Source: Gordonia jacobaea | GTDB taxonomy: Bacteria > Actinomycetota > Actinomycetes > Mycobacteriales > Mycobacteriaceae | NCBI RefSeq assembly: GCF_001186365.1 | Contig: NZ_LDTZ01000013.1 | Location: 558,001-622,000, forward strand | Reading direction: 5' to 3' | Length of the DNA stretch: 64,000 nt | Shown: positions 45,596-54,415 of the stretch, piece by piece | Layout of the letters: every line of letters starts with the position of its first letter | Position numbering within the stretch: the stretch's first letter is position 1 | Notes under the pieces: model-generated | The model's input: only the letters and a program-made list of their open reading frames with translations | What the model was told of the DNA's origin: nothing | Database searches by the model: none | Program-made: the position numbers and the translations under genes

Positions 45596-47221
45596 GTGGC
45601 AACCGAACTGCTCCTTGGTGGGACCGTCTATTCCTCCGCTATTCCTGACGCGACTGCCCTTGCGGTCACCGACGGCGTAGTGACCTGGGTGGGTACCGAC
45701 GACGTGGGGAAGGCCCTGCACCCCGATGCTTCCGTGACCGATCTGGAAGGGCTTTTCGTCGCACCCGCATTCGTCGACTCACATGTGCATCTGACGTCGA
45801 CCGGACTCGCGCTCACCGGGCTCACTCTCAACGATGCCGTGTCGCGCACCGATTGCCTTCGCATGATCGCGGACGCGGTATCGACCGTCGGCGAGGGCGA
45901 CCTGATCTGGGGCCGGGGCTGGGACAGCTCGACATGGTCGGGCGCCGAGGCCTTCGACGGCCGGTTCCCGACAACTGCCGACATCGACGCGATCGTCGGC
46001 AACCGCCCGGTCTATCTGGCTCGAGTCGACGAACACTCCGCCGTGGCCTCGACGGCGCTGCGCCGCCTGGTCGTCGGCTTGGAGGACGCACAGGGCTATC
46101 ACCCCGACGAGCCGCTGATCGCCGAGGCGCACCACCTCGTGCGAGGAGCCGCACGATCGTTGGTGAGCCCCGCGTCGCGCACCCGCGCACAACTGCGCGC
46201 ACTCGACGCGGTCGCATCGATGGGGATCGTGGCCATCCACGAGAACGGCGGGCCGGAGATCAGCGGTCTCGACGACTTTCTCGCCATCGGCGGACTCGAT
46301 CATCCCGTCGAGGTCCGACGCTATTGGGGGCAGGCGGCCGAGAACGCCGACCACGCGCGCGAACTCGTCGCGATCGCCGGCGCCGACGCGCTCGGCGGCG
46401 ATCTCTTCATCGACGGTGCGATCGGCTCACGGACCGCATGGCTCCTCGAGCCCTATCACGACGCCCCCGACGTCACCGGTATCGACTACCTCTCGCCGGA
46501 CACGGTTCTCGACCACCTACGCGCATGCACCGAGGCCGGGCTGCAAGCCGGCTTTCACGTGATCGGCGACGCGGCGACGGCGACAGTGGTTGACGCGCTC
46601 GACGCACTAGCGGCCGAGTTCGGCACGCCCGCGCTCGCGTCGCGCGCTCACCGCGTCGAGCATGCGGAGATGGTCGACGCCGCCCAGGCTCAGACCTTGG
46701 CCGCGTGTGGTGTCGTCGCGAGCATGCAACCGCAGTTCGACGCAGGGTGGGGCGCACCGGGCGGCCTCTACGCGCAGCGCCTCGGCAACGAACGTGCCTC
46801 CCGCATGAACGATTTCGCCACGCTCGCCAAAGCTGGCGTGGCACTGGCATTTTCGTCGGATTCACCCGTCACCGCGATGGATCCGTGGGCGACGATACGT
46901 GCGGCCGTCCACCACAATCAGCAACGGAACGCGATCTCGGCTCGCGGTGCGTTCGCAGCCTCGACGCGAGGAGGCTGGCGCGCGGGAGGAACCAATGACG
47001 GACTCACCGGCACATTGGCGGTCGGCGCACCGGCGAGCTACGCGGTCTGGGAGGTCGACGAACTCGTCGTTGCCGGATCGCACGAGAGCGTTCAGCGCTG
47101 GTCGCTGGACCCTCGGTCCCGTGTGCCCGCACTTCCCGACGTCTCGCCGGGCAGCCCGCTGCCGCGGTGTGTGCGGACTGTGCACCGTGGTCGTGACATC
47201 TACCGCGCCGAGGGTCACTGA
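45596..47221 (+). CDS. Amidohydrolase (YtcJ-like, PF07969)
   Basis: 541 residues from GTG 45596. Metal-dependent hydrolase of the amidohydrolase superfamily: FVDSHVHL with metal ligands His63 and His65, a conserved WGRGWD segment, HVIGDAA, HRVEHAEM and FSSDSPV with the metal-site Asp. Members release amides such as formylated amines; substrate here unknown. Located between fxsA and lnt, the same neighbourhood seen in other Mycobacteriales. Stop is 3 bases before the lnt start. Confidence 0.88.
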   Translation: MATELLLGGTVYSSAIPDATALAVTDGVVTWVGTDDVGKALHPDASVTDLEGLFVAPAFVDSHVHLTSTGLALTGLTLNDAVSRTDCLRMIADAVSTVGEGDLIWGRGWDSSTWSGAEAFDGRFPTTADIDAIVGNRPVYLARVDEHSAVASTALRRLVVGLEDAQGYHPDEPLIAEAHHLVRGAARSLVSPASRTRAQLRALDAVASMGIVAIHENGGPEISGLDDFLAIGGLDHPVEVRRYWGQAAENADHARELVAIAGADALGGDLFIDGAIGSRTAWLLEPYHDAPDVTGIDYLSPDTVLDHLRACTEAGLQAGFHVIGDAATATVVDALDALAAEFGTPALASRAHRVEHAEMVDAAQAQTLAACGVVASMQPQFDAGWGAPGGLYAQRLGNERASRMNDFATLAKAGVALAFSSDSPVTAMDPWATIRAAVHHNQQRNAISARGAFAASTRGGWRAGGTNDGLTGTLAVGAPASYAVWEVDELVVAGSHESVQRWSLDPRSRVPALPDVSPGSPLPRCVRTVHRGRDIYRAEGH

Positions 47222-47224
47222 CCA

Positions 47225-49021
47225 GTGAGCGACCCAGTGGCCGACAACCCAGTAGCCGACAACCCAGTGGCCGACAACCCAGTGGACGACACGGCGAGGC
47301 GCCTCCACGACTCGGCGACTCCCATGGATTCATCCGACACCCGGGCAGACGCGCCCGAGCACTCGAATCGACCATGGTCGAGGCTGGCCGGTGGCCGCTG
47401 GACCCCATTTCTCGTGCGTGCGGCCCTGGCCATCGTGGCGGGCGTGGCAATGTGGTCGGCGTTCCCGCCGCGCAACTGGTGGTTCATGGCCGTCATCTCG
47501 ATGGGCCTGCTGTTCCTCGCGCTTTCCGGACCCATCCGCGCCCGCGTCGGTGCACTCGTCGGATTCATCTATGGGCTGGCGTTCTACATCCCGCTGCTGC
47601 CGTGGATCGGGGTGTACGTCGGCCCACTTCCGTGGATCGCCTTGTCCGTCGTGCTTGCGGTGTTCTCGGCACTCTTCGGTGTGTGCGCTGTGTGGACCAT
47701 GAGACTCCCGTGCCCACCGTTGTGGTTTGCGCTGTCGTGGGTCAGCGTCGAAGCTCTGCGTTCGTCTGTTCCGTTTGGCGGATTTCCTTGGGGGAGAGCG
47801 GCGTTCAGTCAGGTCGACGGTCCGCTGCTCCCGCTCGCGTCGATCCTCGGGGCGCCGGGAGTGTCGGCCGCCGTCGCGTTGCTCGGCGCGTCGATCGCCT
47901 GGCTTGTCGTCGTTCTCGTCACCCGAGTCGTCAACGGCGGCGGATCGGTCGCACGAGCCGCGGCGTTGGCGGTGGTGCTTGCCCTTGTCGGACCGATCGC
48001 CGCGATTGCCCTGACACCCGACACCCTCGACCGCAACGTCGCGTCGTCGTCGGTTCAGGTTGCGGCGGTGCAGGGGAACGTGCCCCGACTCGGCCTCGAC
48101 TTCAACGCTCAGCGCAGAGCTGTCCTCGACAATCACGTTCGGGAGACAATGCGGCTTGCCGACGCGGTGCGCGCCGGAACCGCCGAACAGCCCGATTTCG
48201 TCGCGTGGCCCGAGAATGCGTCTGACATCTCGCCACTCACCAACGCCGACGCGGCACAGGAGATCACCGACGCATCCATCTCCGTTGGTGCGCCGATTCT
48301 CGTCGGGACTCTCGTCATGAACTCCGACGGTCGGCCCACGAACTCCGTCCTGGTGTGGGACGGCGCAAAGGGTCCCGTCGCGCGCTACGACAAGCACATC
48401 GTTCAGCCGTTCGGTGAGTATCTGCCCTGGCGATCGTTCTTCAGCATGTTCTCGTCGTACGCGTCCATGGCGGGCAACTTCCGTCCGGGCACCGGCCCGT
48501 CGGCGATCACCGTGCCCGGGCGCTCCGGGAACGTAGAGGTCGGTGTCTCCACCTGCTGGGAGATCGCATTCGACAGGTCGGCTCGGGCCGCCGTCGACGA
48601 CGGCGCGCGCATTCTCTACGTCCCGACCAACAACGCCACCTTCGGCAGGACGGACATGACCTACCAGCAACTCGCGATGTCGCAGTTCCGCGCCGTCGAA
48701 CACGGCAGGGCGGTCGTCGTCGCAGCGACCAGCGGAGTGAGCGCGATCATCGAACCCGACGGATCCATCTCTCACGAGTCGGGCGTGTTCACCCCGGCGG
48801 TGCTCTCAGATCGCTTACCGTTGCACTCGGCCAAGACCGTCGCGACCGTTCTCGGGGCGTGGCCACAGTGGATCATCGTCGTGGTGACGGTGGGTGGGCT
48901 TTTGGTCGTGCTGTCGCGTCGTTATAGGTTCACTCTCGGGCCTCGCAAGGTCGGCGTCGGTGGCACACCGGCAGCACAGGGTGATGTAAGGGAGTCGGAG
49001 GAGCGTGGTGACAACGGGTAG
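47225..49021 (+). CDS. lnt: Apolipoprotein N-acyltransferase Lnt
   Basis: 598 residues. Adds the third acyl chain to the N-terminal Cys of lipoproteins at the membrane. About seven membrane segments up to residue ~255, then a nitrilase-like domain with the catalytic triad Glu330 (WPEN), Lys390 (YDKH) and Cys444 (STCWE). The first ~55 residues are polar and begin with a short tandem repeat (PVADN). Ends with a cytoplasmic tail overlapping ppm1 by 17 bases. In M. tuberculosis Lnt and Ppm1 are one fused protein; here, as in M. smegmatis, they are separate but coupled. Confidence 0.93.
   Translation: MSDPVADNPVADNPVADNPVDDTARRLHDSATPMDSSDTRADAPEHSNRPWSRLAGGRWTPFLVRAALAIVAGVAMWSAFPPRNWWFMAVISMGLLFLALSGPIRARVGALVGFIYGLAFYIPLLPWIGVYVGPLPWIALSVVLAVFSALFGVCAVWTMRLPCPPLWFALSWVSVEALRSSVPFGGFPWGRAAFSQVDGPLLPLASILGAPGVSAAVALLGASIAWLVVVLVTRVVNGGGSVARAAALAVVLALVGPIAAIALTPDTLDRNVASSSVQVAAVQGNVPRLGLDFNAQRRAVLDNHVRETMRLADAVRAGTAEQPDFVAWPENASDISPLTNADAAQEITDASISVGAPILVGTLVMNSDGRPTNSVLVWDGAKGPVARYDKHIVQPFGEYLPWRSFFSMFSSYASMAGNFRPGTGPSAITVPGRSGNVEVGVSTCWEIAFDRSARAAVDDGARILYVPTNNATFGRTDMTYQQLAMSQFRAVEHGRAVVVAATSGVSAIIEPDGSISHESGVFTPAVLSDRLPLHSAKTVATVLGAWPQWIIVVVTVGGLLVVLSRRYRFTLGPRKVGVGGTPAAQGDVRESEERGDNG
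47233..47289 (+). repeat. 15-base tandem repeat in the lnt start
   Basis: Three full copies of CCCAGTGGCCGACAA (second with one change, GTA for GTG) at 47233-47277 and a diverged partial fourth to 47289. It stays in frame and encodes repeated PVADN in the cytoplasmic N-terminus of Lnt. Copy number could vary between strains without breaking the gene. Confidence 0.9.
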
Positions 49022-49811
49022 CGAAGGTGCGACCAGCCAAGACGAGGGCGGAATCGTCGCATCCGACGGCTCACGCGCACTGGTCGTCATCCCCACGTAC
49101 AACGAGCGCGAGAACCTTCCCCGAATCGTGTCGAGGGTCCAGGCAGCCATGCCTGGCGTCCACGTGCTGGTCGTCGATGATTCCAGTCCCGACGGCACCG
49201 GCGATGTCGCAGACGAACTCGCCGCCGGCGACGACAGCGGCCGTATCCATGTGATGCACCGCGTGGAGAAGGACGGCCTCGGCAAGGCTTATCTCGCAGG
49301 TTTCGCATGGGGCCTGCACCGCGATTACGCGGTCATCGTCGAGATGGATGCCGACGGCAGCCACGCACCCGAGCAGCTATATCGCTTGTTCGACGCGGTG
49401 AACGAGGGCGCCGACCTCGCGATCGGGTCGCGCTACGTACCCGGCGGCAAACTCGTGAACTGGCCCAAGTATCGCGAAGTGCTCTCACGAGGTGCCAACA
49501 CGTATGCGCGCCTGGCGCTCGGCGCCAACGTGCACGACATCACCGCCGGCTATCGCGCGTACCGCCGCAAAGTGCTCGAGACCATCGACCTCGATACGGT
49601 CGAGTCGGCGGGCTACTGCTTCCAGATCGACCTGGCGTGGCGCACGATCCAGGCCGGATACGACGTTCGTGAGGTTCCGATCACCTTCACCGAGCGCGAA
49701 GTCGGTTCGTCGAAGATGAGCGGTGGTGTGATGGCCGAGGCATTCACCAGCGTCGCGCGCTGGGGGATCGAGAACCGCCTGCACAAGATCGGGCTGCACA
49801 AGCGAGGCTGA
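49005..49811 (+). CDS. ppm1: Polyprenol monophosphomannose synthase Ppm1
   Basis: 268 residues. GT2 glycosyltransferase that moves mannose from GDP-mannose to polyprenyl phosphate, giving the donor for lipomannan, lipoarabinomannan and protein mannosylation. Motifs: [29 protein letters not shown], metal site EMDADGSH, and the acceptor-loop [13 protein letters not shown]. No membrane segment of its own, so it acts at the inner face, probably next to Lnt whose end it overlaps. GTG start at 49005 (another GTG follows at once). Ends before a long palindrome shared with rbpA. Confidence 0.94.
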   Translation: MVTTGSEGATSQDEGGIVASDGSRALVVIPTYNERENLPRIVSRVQAAMPGVHVLVVDDSSPDGTGDVADELAAGDDSGRIHVMHRVEKDGLGKAYLAGFAWGLHRDYAVIVEMDADGSHAPEQLYRLFDAVNEGADLAIGSRYVPGGKLVNWPKYREVLSRGANTYARLALGANVHDITAGYRAYRRKVLETIDLDTVESAGYCFQIDLAWRTIQAGYDVREVPITFTEREVGSSKMSGGVMAEAFTSVARWGIENRLHKIGLHKRG

Positions 49812-49850
49812 TGGCCCCAACGGTGCACAGCGACAACTGAAGCACGAAAC

Positions 49851-49892
49851 ACATCAGCCGGGTGGAGTCATGTGACTCCACCCGGCTGATGT
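49851..49892. terminator. Bidirectional hairpin terminator between ppm1 and rbpA
   Basis: Perfect 20-base arms (49851-49870 and 49873-49892) around a 2-base centre TG, GC-rich in the stem. It lies between two convergent genes, 40 bases after ppm1 and 20 after rbpA, so it can end transcripts from both sides. There is no marked T run on either flank. Confidence 0.8.
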
Positions 49893-49911
49893 CTGGTTCA
49901 GGACGCGAACG

Positions 49912-50256
49912 TCAGTTGGTGACTCCGCGACGACGCTGCTTGAGAAGATCGAGCCGCTCATTGAGCAGCACTTCGAGCTCCTCTTCGCTGCGGCGCTCGA
50001 GCAGCATGTCCCAGTGCGTGCGCGGGGGCTTGACCTTCTTCTCCTCGGGCTCTGCACCCTCGAGGATCGTGCCCTCCATGCCGTTCTTGCACGGCCACTT
50101 CGACGGCACCTCGGCGTCGTCGGCGAAGGGGACGTCGAAGATCTCTCCGTTGTCGGTCCGGTACTGGACGATTCGTCGCGGAGCGAGATCGTGATCACGA
50201 TCGGTCTCATAGCTCACCGCGCCGAGGCGGCTGCCCCGAAGTACTCGATCTGCCAT
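49912..50256 (-). CDS. rbpA: RNA polymerase-binding protein RbpA
   Basis: 114 residues. Actinobacterial transcription activator that binds the group I/II sigma factors and the polymerase and helps open promoters. Almost the full family pattern is present: MADRVLRGSRLGAVSYETD at the start, the central KNGMEGT segment of the core domain, and the C-terminal KPPRTHWDMLLERRS sigma-interaction segment. Only the C-terminal tail (QRRRGVTN) varies. GAGAGG lies 10 bases before the ATG. Confidence 0.97.
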   Translation of the reverse strand: MADRVLRGSRLGAVSYETDRDHDLAPRRIVQYRTDNGEIFDVPFADDAEVPSKWPCKNGMEGTILEGAEPEEKKVKPPRTHWDMLLERRSEEELEVLLNERLDLLKQRRRGVTN

Positions 50257-50306
50257 TTGGCGGTGTCCTCTCGTTTCTCGAGCGCTGTCGAACGCTCAAC
50301 ACTCCT

Positions 50307-50312
50307 ATTCTA
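50307..50312 (-). promoter_or_regulatory. Candidate -10 box for rbpA
   Basis: On the minus strand TAGAAT lies about 50 bases upstream of the rbpA ATG in the otherwise GC-rich gap to the divergent gene. It fits the actinobacterial -10 consensus (TAnnnT). I do not see a strong -35 match. Confidence 0.4.
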
Positions 50313-50399
50313 CGCGCCGACGGCGCCACATCCGCACCACCGGTGACTCCCGGCCGTGTGCCGCCACCTGAACCTCGACGACCAGACTTGGGTACGGTC

Positions 50400-50759
50400 A
50401 TGAGCGTGGAGCACACGACGAGCGGTACCACCCGATCACGGCGTCGCCCGTACGCCTGTGCCTGGTGCGGCCAGTCGATGGTCGACTCGGAGCATGGACG
50501 TCGGCGCAAGTACTGCAAGCGGTCGTGCCGTCAACGCGCCTACGAACAAAGAGCGCTCACCGAGGGCACTTCTATTCCCTCCGACGCCGTGATTCTGACT
50601 CAGGCCGAGGTGAGCGACTTCGGTGATCGACTCTTCGCGCTGCGCTGCGCTGCGGAGGACCTCGCGACGGCGGTGGACGAGAACGCTGACACGAGTACCG
50701 TCGCCGAGTTGGCGGAAGAAGTCGTGACCCTGGCCAAGGACGCCGAGCGACTGCGTTGA
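50400..50759 (+). CDS. Small putative zinc-ribbon protein
   Basis: 119 residues from ATG 50400. Cys20, Cys23, Cys39 and Cys43 (CAWC then CKRSC), in an Arg/Lys-rich surround, suggest one zinc site and nucleic-acid or protein binding, as in FCS/MYM-type fingers. The second half is acidic and helical (AEDLATAVDENADTSTVAEL). I do not recognise a named family. Divergent from rbpA; its stop overlaps the TTG start of the DUF475 gene, so the two are co-translated. Confidence 0.75.
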   Translation: MSVEHTTSGTTRSRRRPYACAWCGQSMVDSEHGRRRKYCKRSCRQRAYEQRALTEGTSIPSDAVILTQAEVSDFGDRLFALRCAAEDLATAVDENADTSTVAELAEEVVTLAKDAERLR

Positions 50760-51841
50760 TAGGTCGCATCTTCGGGCTGTCGATAGTCGTCACGGTCCTC
50801 GCGCTCGTCGTCGCGTTCGTCTACGGCGGGTGGGAGGCGGTGGCGCTCGCCGCGATACTCGGTGTTCTCGAGATCTCCCTGTCCTTCGACAACGCAGTCA
50901 TCAACGCGACCGTGTTGGAACGGATGAGTGCGTTCTGGCAGCGCATGTTTCTCACCGTCGGCATGATCATCGCCGTATTCGGGATGCGCCTGCTCTTCCC
51001 ACTCCTGATCGTCTGGGTGACGGCGGGCCTCAACCCTGTCGAGGCGTTCCGACTCGCGATGAACCCACCACCCGATGGCGCCGAGCAGTTCGCCGACGGA
51101 AGCCCGAGTTACGAGACGATCCTCACCGATGCACATCCACAGATCGCCGCGTTCGGCGGAATGTTCCTGTTCATGCTCTTCCTCAACTTCATCCTGAGCA
51201 ATCGCGATCTGACGTGGTTGACGTGGCTCGAGCGTCCGCTGTCGAAGATCGGTCGACTCAGCGCGCTCCCGGTCGTCCTCGCCAGTGTGACCCTTGTGCT
51301 GGTCGCCGAGTTCCTCGCGCCCGACGAGATCCGCTCCACCGTCCTCATCGCCGGAATCCTCGGCATGGTCACGTACCTGATGGTCGACGGGTTGAGCGCA
51401 CTCTTCCAATCCGATTCCGACCTGCGCGACAGTGGTCCGTCCGGCGCGGCGAAAGCGACGGGCAAGGCGGGATTCTTCCTCTTTCTCTACCTCGAGGTCC
51501 TCGACGCATCGTTTTCGTTCGACGGTGTCATCGGCGCGTTCGCGATCACCGCGGATCCGATCATCATCGCCTTGGGACTCGGATTCATCGGCGCGCTATT
51601 CGTGCGGTCGATCACGATCTACCTGGTCCGCACCGGAACGCTGGCCTCGTATCGCTATCTCGAGCACGGCGCCCACTGGGCTATCGGCGCTCTGGCCGTC
51701 ATCCTGCTGCTGAGCATCGAGTTCCACATCAATGACGTCGTGACCGGACTCATCGGCGTCGTGTTCATCGGCGCCGCATTGTTCAGCAGCGTCGTCGCGA
51801 ACCGCCGCGACCAACGCCGTGCACTTGCCGCACGTCGCTGA
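50756..51841 (+). CDS. DUF475 / TerC-like integral membrane protein
   Basis: 361 residues, about nine membrane segments. DUF475 (PF04332) belongs with the TerC/LysE-like transporters. Two acidic motifs in equivalent helices, SFDNAVINATV and SFDGVIGAF, are the usual TerC-type metal-site aspartates. Probable metal-ion export or metal handling at the membrane; substrate unknown. TTG start inferred from the TTGA overlap with the preceding stop; no better ATG or GTG lies before the first helix. Its stop directly abuts the stop of the convergent membrane-protein gene. Confidence 0.85.
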   Translation: MIGRIFGLSIVVTVLALVVAFVYGGWEAVALAAILGVLEISLSFDNAVINATVLERMSAFWQRMFLTVGMIIAVFGMRLLFPLLIVWVTAGLNPVEAFRLAMNPPPDGAEQFADGSPSYETILTDAHPQIAAFGGMFLFMLFLNFILSNRDLTWLTWLERPLSKIGRLSALPVVLASVTLVLVAEFLAPDEIRSTVLIAGILGMVTYLMVDGLSALFQSDSDLRDSGPSGAAKATGKAGFFLFLYLEVLDASFSFDGVIGAFAITADPIIIALGLGFIGALFVRSITIYLVRTGTLASYRYLEHGAHWAIGALAVILLLSIEFHINDVVTGLIGVVFIGAALFSSVVANRRDQRRALAARR

Positions 51842-52489
51842 TCACTTTTTCTTCTTGCCGCCTTGTGAGACGTCGTCGCCCTTTGCCGCGCGCAGCTTCT
51901 TTCCTCGGCGTTGGTACATCACGACGAAAATGGTGAGCAGGATGGCCACGACCACGGCGATCACGACACCCCACGCACTGGCCGCGCGGAATCCCGGCGC
52001 CCGGACATTGAGGATCTGTTTGCCCACTTGCGCCGCGTTGTTGTTGCCGAGATGGATGCTCAGTGTCAGCAGATTGGGGATCGCGACCACGACGCCGATC
52101 ACCACGCACAGGATCGAGAGGAGGTTCTTCATCCGGCCCCGCAACGAGACCGCAAGCACGAGCATCGATATCGGGATGAACGTGCAGACGAACCCGATCG
52201 ACAGCCCGCTGCCGATTCCGCGCCCCATCGATCCGTCGACGTTGCTGCCGATCTGCTCAGCCCACCAGCGCGGCAGGAACGCCGCGAGTATGAAGTAGAT
52301 GACCACCGCGATGGCTATGGCGATCGCGACGAAGAGAAACTTGCGCGCCCCCTTGGCGAGACGGTCGGAGAATGTCGGCTGAGTCTGCGCCGACGTCGAA
52401 CTGACGGTCACGTCTGTGTCGCGCCCCGGTTCGGGCGTCGACGAGACAGAAGCTTTGTTTGCCGAGTGCTCAGCCATGGTTCTCAGCAT
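51842..52489 (-). CDS. Membrane protein of unknown function
   Basis: 215 residues from the upstream start; ATG 52477 (MAEHSANK) is equally good. A Ser/Thr-rich cytoplasmic leader of ~45 residues precedes four hydrophobic segments (FLFVAIAIAIAVVIYFILAA, IGFVCTFIPISMLVLAV, LLSILCVVIGVVVAIPNLLTL, AWGVVIAVVVAILLTIFVVMY) and a basic end with four lysines. Small conserved actinobacterial permease-like protein; no function can be given. Confidence 0.75.
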   Translation of the reverse strand: MLRTMAEHSANKASVSSTPEPGRDTDVTVSSTSAQTQPTFSDRLAKGARKFLFVAIAIAIAVVIYFILAAFLPRWWAEQIGSNVDGSMGRGIGSGLSIGFVCTFIPISMLVLAVSLRGRMKNLLSILCVVIGVVVAIPNLLTLSIHLGNNNAAQVGKQILNVRAPGFRAASAWGVVIAVVVAILLTIFVVMYQRRGKKLRAAKGDDVSQGGKKKK

Positions 52490-52733
52490 AGGGCGACGAC
52501 ACTCGGATCCGAGGGGGTCTCGACCCTCTGGCGCGTCCGATTACAACTCGTTACCTTGCGGTGGCCCAGCGTTTTTGCGCCGGATGGCGAAATGGGTGTC
52601 CATCGCGGCGGGCCGAGTGTAGAAAGGACGTTGACAGCGGTGGGCTCGCTTTCCAGATCAGGGACAACGGTAATTCACCGAAGCCGTTCCGCATCCTTCA
52701 CATCCAACGATCGTCACAGGTCACAGCACAAGA

Positions 52734-52967
52734 GTGAGTACTTTTATGGATCCGACGCAGCGTCAGATGCTCGACTTCGAGCAGAATTGGTACGCACTCG
52801 GTGGGGGTTCGTCGCGCGAGATCAGCTCGCAGTTCGGGCTGTCCGACCGTGACTTCTTCACGCAGGTCCAGCACCTGCTGAATGCCGAACCACCGGCTAC
52901 CCTTTCGAAGGGTCAACTCGCTCGGATGCGCGAGGTCGTCCGCAGCAGAATCTGGATGGCTCGCTGA
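52734..52967 (+). CDS. DUF3263 small protein
   Basis: 77 residues from GTG 52734; ATG 52746 gives 73. Matches the DUF3263 pattern (PF11662): LDFEQNWYALGGGSSREISSQFGLSDRDFFTQVQHLL..., a helix-turn-helix-like shape of small actinobacterial proteins whose function is not known. The 244 bases upstream contain no gene; a GTGTAGAAA segment near 52617-52625 may be a -10 region. Followed by a second small gene 54 bases on. Confidence 0.82.
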   Translation: MSTFMDPTQRQMLDFEQNWYALGGGSSREISSQFGLSDRDFFTQVQHLLNAEPPATLSKGQLARMREVVRSRIWMAR

Positions 52968-53021
52968 GGTCGACGGCCCCCTTACGCATTCGTGGAGTCA
53001 CGTCCGACGAAAGGAGTTGTG

Positions 53022-53330
53022 GTGCCGCCGTTCGCCGACGACGAACTCGACGAGTTCTACCGGCGTATCGAGGCTGGCACCCAGCAGCCCAGCCGTAAGC
53101 GTTCGTCGCCCACTCGGTCTTCTCGGACATCGAGGACGCCCGCCTGTCCGACACCGGAGAAGGACGCCTACCGTGACGTCCACGAGGTCGACGCCGCGGT
53201 GAGCCGCATCCGTGCGGCCGGACGCACGGCCCCGGTGCTGCGGTCCTACGAATGCATCTGCGGCTCATGGCATCTCACAAGCAGAGCAGTGGACATTCCG
53301 GACACACGGCGTAAGCGGAAACGGTCGTGA
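53022..53330 (+). CDS. Small hypothetical protein with CxC motif
   Basis: 102 residues. Start GTG 53022 (GTG 53019 adjoins it) follows AAGGAG by 5 bases, better than the GTG at 52992. Acidic helical start (PFADDELDEFYRRI), a basic Ser/Arg linker, then EKDAYRDVHEVDAAVSRIRAAG and a YECICGSWHL segment resembling a short zinc knuckle. The C-terminus is Arg/Lys-rich, so nucleic-acid binding is possible. No family recognised. Stop overlaps the VOC gene start (GTGA). Confidence 0.65.
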   Translation: MPPFADDELDEFYRRIEAGTQQPSRKRSSPTRSSRTSRTPACPTPEKDAYRDVHEVDAAVSRIRAAGRTAPVLRSYECICGSWHLTSRAVDIPDTRRKRKRS

Positions 53331-54034
53331 CCCTCGTCGAACTGGCGGTGGACGATCTCACCGCAACCACCGACGCATACCGGCGCCTTCTGGCTCGCAA
53401 CGACAGCGCAGCCGAGTACGCCACGTCGAACGCCACGCTGCGACTCGACCGCAGACACCTCGGGCACCGCGTACTGTTCGACGTCGCAGACGTGTCGTCG
53501 TGGCAGACGCTGCTGGAGCGACGCGGTCTGGCCACCCGCAACGACGCCACCGCTGTCCAAGTCGACGGCCTTCCGGTCGGGGTGACCGAGCACCGCGCCT
53601 CCGGAGCCGAGGCCGCACCGACCGCAAGCGACATCGAGGGCATTGACCACATCGTGTTCCAGGCCGCGGGCCGCGACCACGCGGTGGCCTTGTTCGGCTC
53701 GACCCTCGGCCTCGACTTCCGCCTCGACAGACCCGTCGCCGATGGCCTTCGGCAGCTGTTCTTTCGCGCGGACGACCTGATCGTCGAAGTTCTCGTCACA
53801 CCCGATGGCGTTCCGAGATCGTCCCCGCCCCTCTCACTGTGGGGGATCGCTTGGGCGACAACCGATATCGAAGCAACGCAAGCCCGACTCACCGGCGCGG
53901 GTTTCACCGTGTCGCAGGTTCGCACGGGACGCAAACCCAATACGCGGGTCGCGACGGTGCGGTCTCCGGCTCTCGCCACGCGCACCTTGATCATCGAACC
54001 CACTCGATCAGTCGCAGCTAAGGAGTCGTCGTGA
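53327..54034 (+). CDS. VOC / glyoxalase-like protein
   Basis: 235 residues. Two halves with the beta-alpha-beta-beta-beta pattern of the vicinal oxygen chelate fold: TLVELAVDDLTATTDAYRRLL at the start and IDHIVFQAAGRDHAVALFGSTLGL in the middle, ending RTLIIEPTRS. Metal ligands are not complete enough to claim an enzyme activity. Coupled by 4-base overlaps both to the small protein before it and to the deazaflavin oxidoreductase-like gene after it. Confidence 0.78.
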   Translation: MTLVELAVDDLTATTDAYRRLLARNDSAAEYATSNATLRLDRRHLGHRVLFDVADVSSWQTLLERRGLATRNDATAVQVDGLPVGVTEHRASGAEAAPTASDIEGIDHIVFQAAGRDHAVALFGSTLGLDFRLDRPVADGLRQLFFRADDLIVEVLVTPDGVPRSSPPLSLWGIAWATTDIEATQARLTGAGFTVSQVRTGRKPNTRVATVRSPALATRTLIIEPTRSVAAKESS

Positions 54035-54414
54035 GCCAGACGAGCCGACCAGACGGGCCAAACCGGTTTCAACGGGTGGCCGGCGTGGTCAACAGGACAG
54101 TCGTCCTCCCACTCCTGCAGATTCCTCTACTCAATGGTGTGCTCGGTCGTGCGTTCACCGAGGTGTCGTACACGGGCCGCAAGACGGGCAAGCACGTCAC
54201 CTTTCCGGTGAACTACGTCCGATCCGGCGACTCGGTCACGATCGGCGTCGCCATGCCCGACAAAAAGACCTGGTGGCGCAACTTCACCGGCGACGGCGCA
54301 CCGATCACGCTGACCCTCGACGGCGAGCACCGAACGGGGCACGCCGTCGCGTCAAAGGACAGCAACGGATCGGTGCGGGTCAAGGTCTCCCTCGACCACA
54401 ACGATTCGCACTGA
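54031..54414 (+). CDS. Deazaflavin (F420)-dependent nitroreductase family protein
   Basis: 127 residues, the size of Ddn-type proteins (PF04075). LTV-like family signature YTGRKTGKHVTFPVNYV followed by ITIGVAM-like strand, KKTWWRNFTG and APITLTLDG are the split beta-barrel motifs that hold F420 in Ddn of M. tuberculosis. Probably an F420H2-dependent quinone or nitro reductase, or a close relative. GTG start overlaps the VOC stop; ends 1 base before the end of the convergent FAD gene. Confidence 0.82.
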   Translation: MSQTSRPDGPNRFQRVAGVVNRTVVLPLLQIPLLNGVLGRAFTEVSYTGRKTGKHVTFPVNYVRSGDSVTIGVAMPDKKTWWRNFTGDGAPITLTLDGEHRTGHAVASKDSNGSVRVKVSLDHNDSH

Positions 54415-54415
54415 G

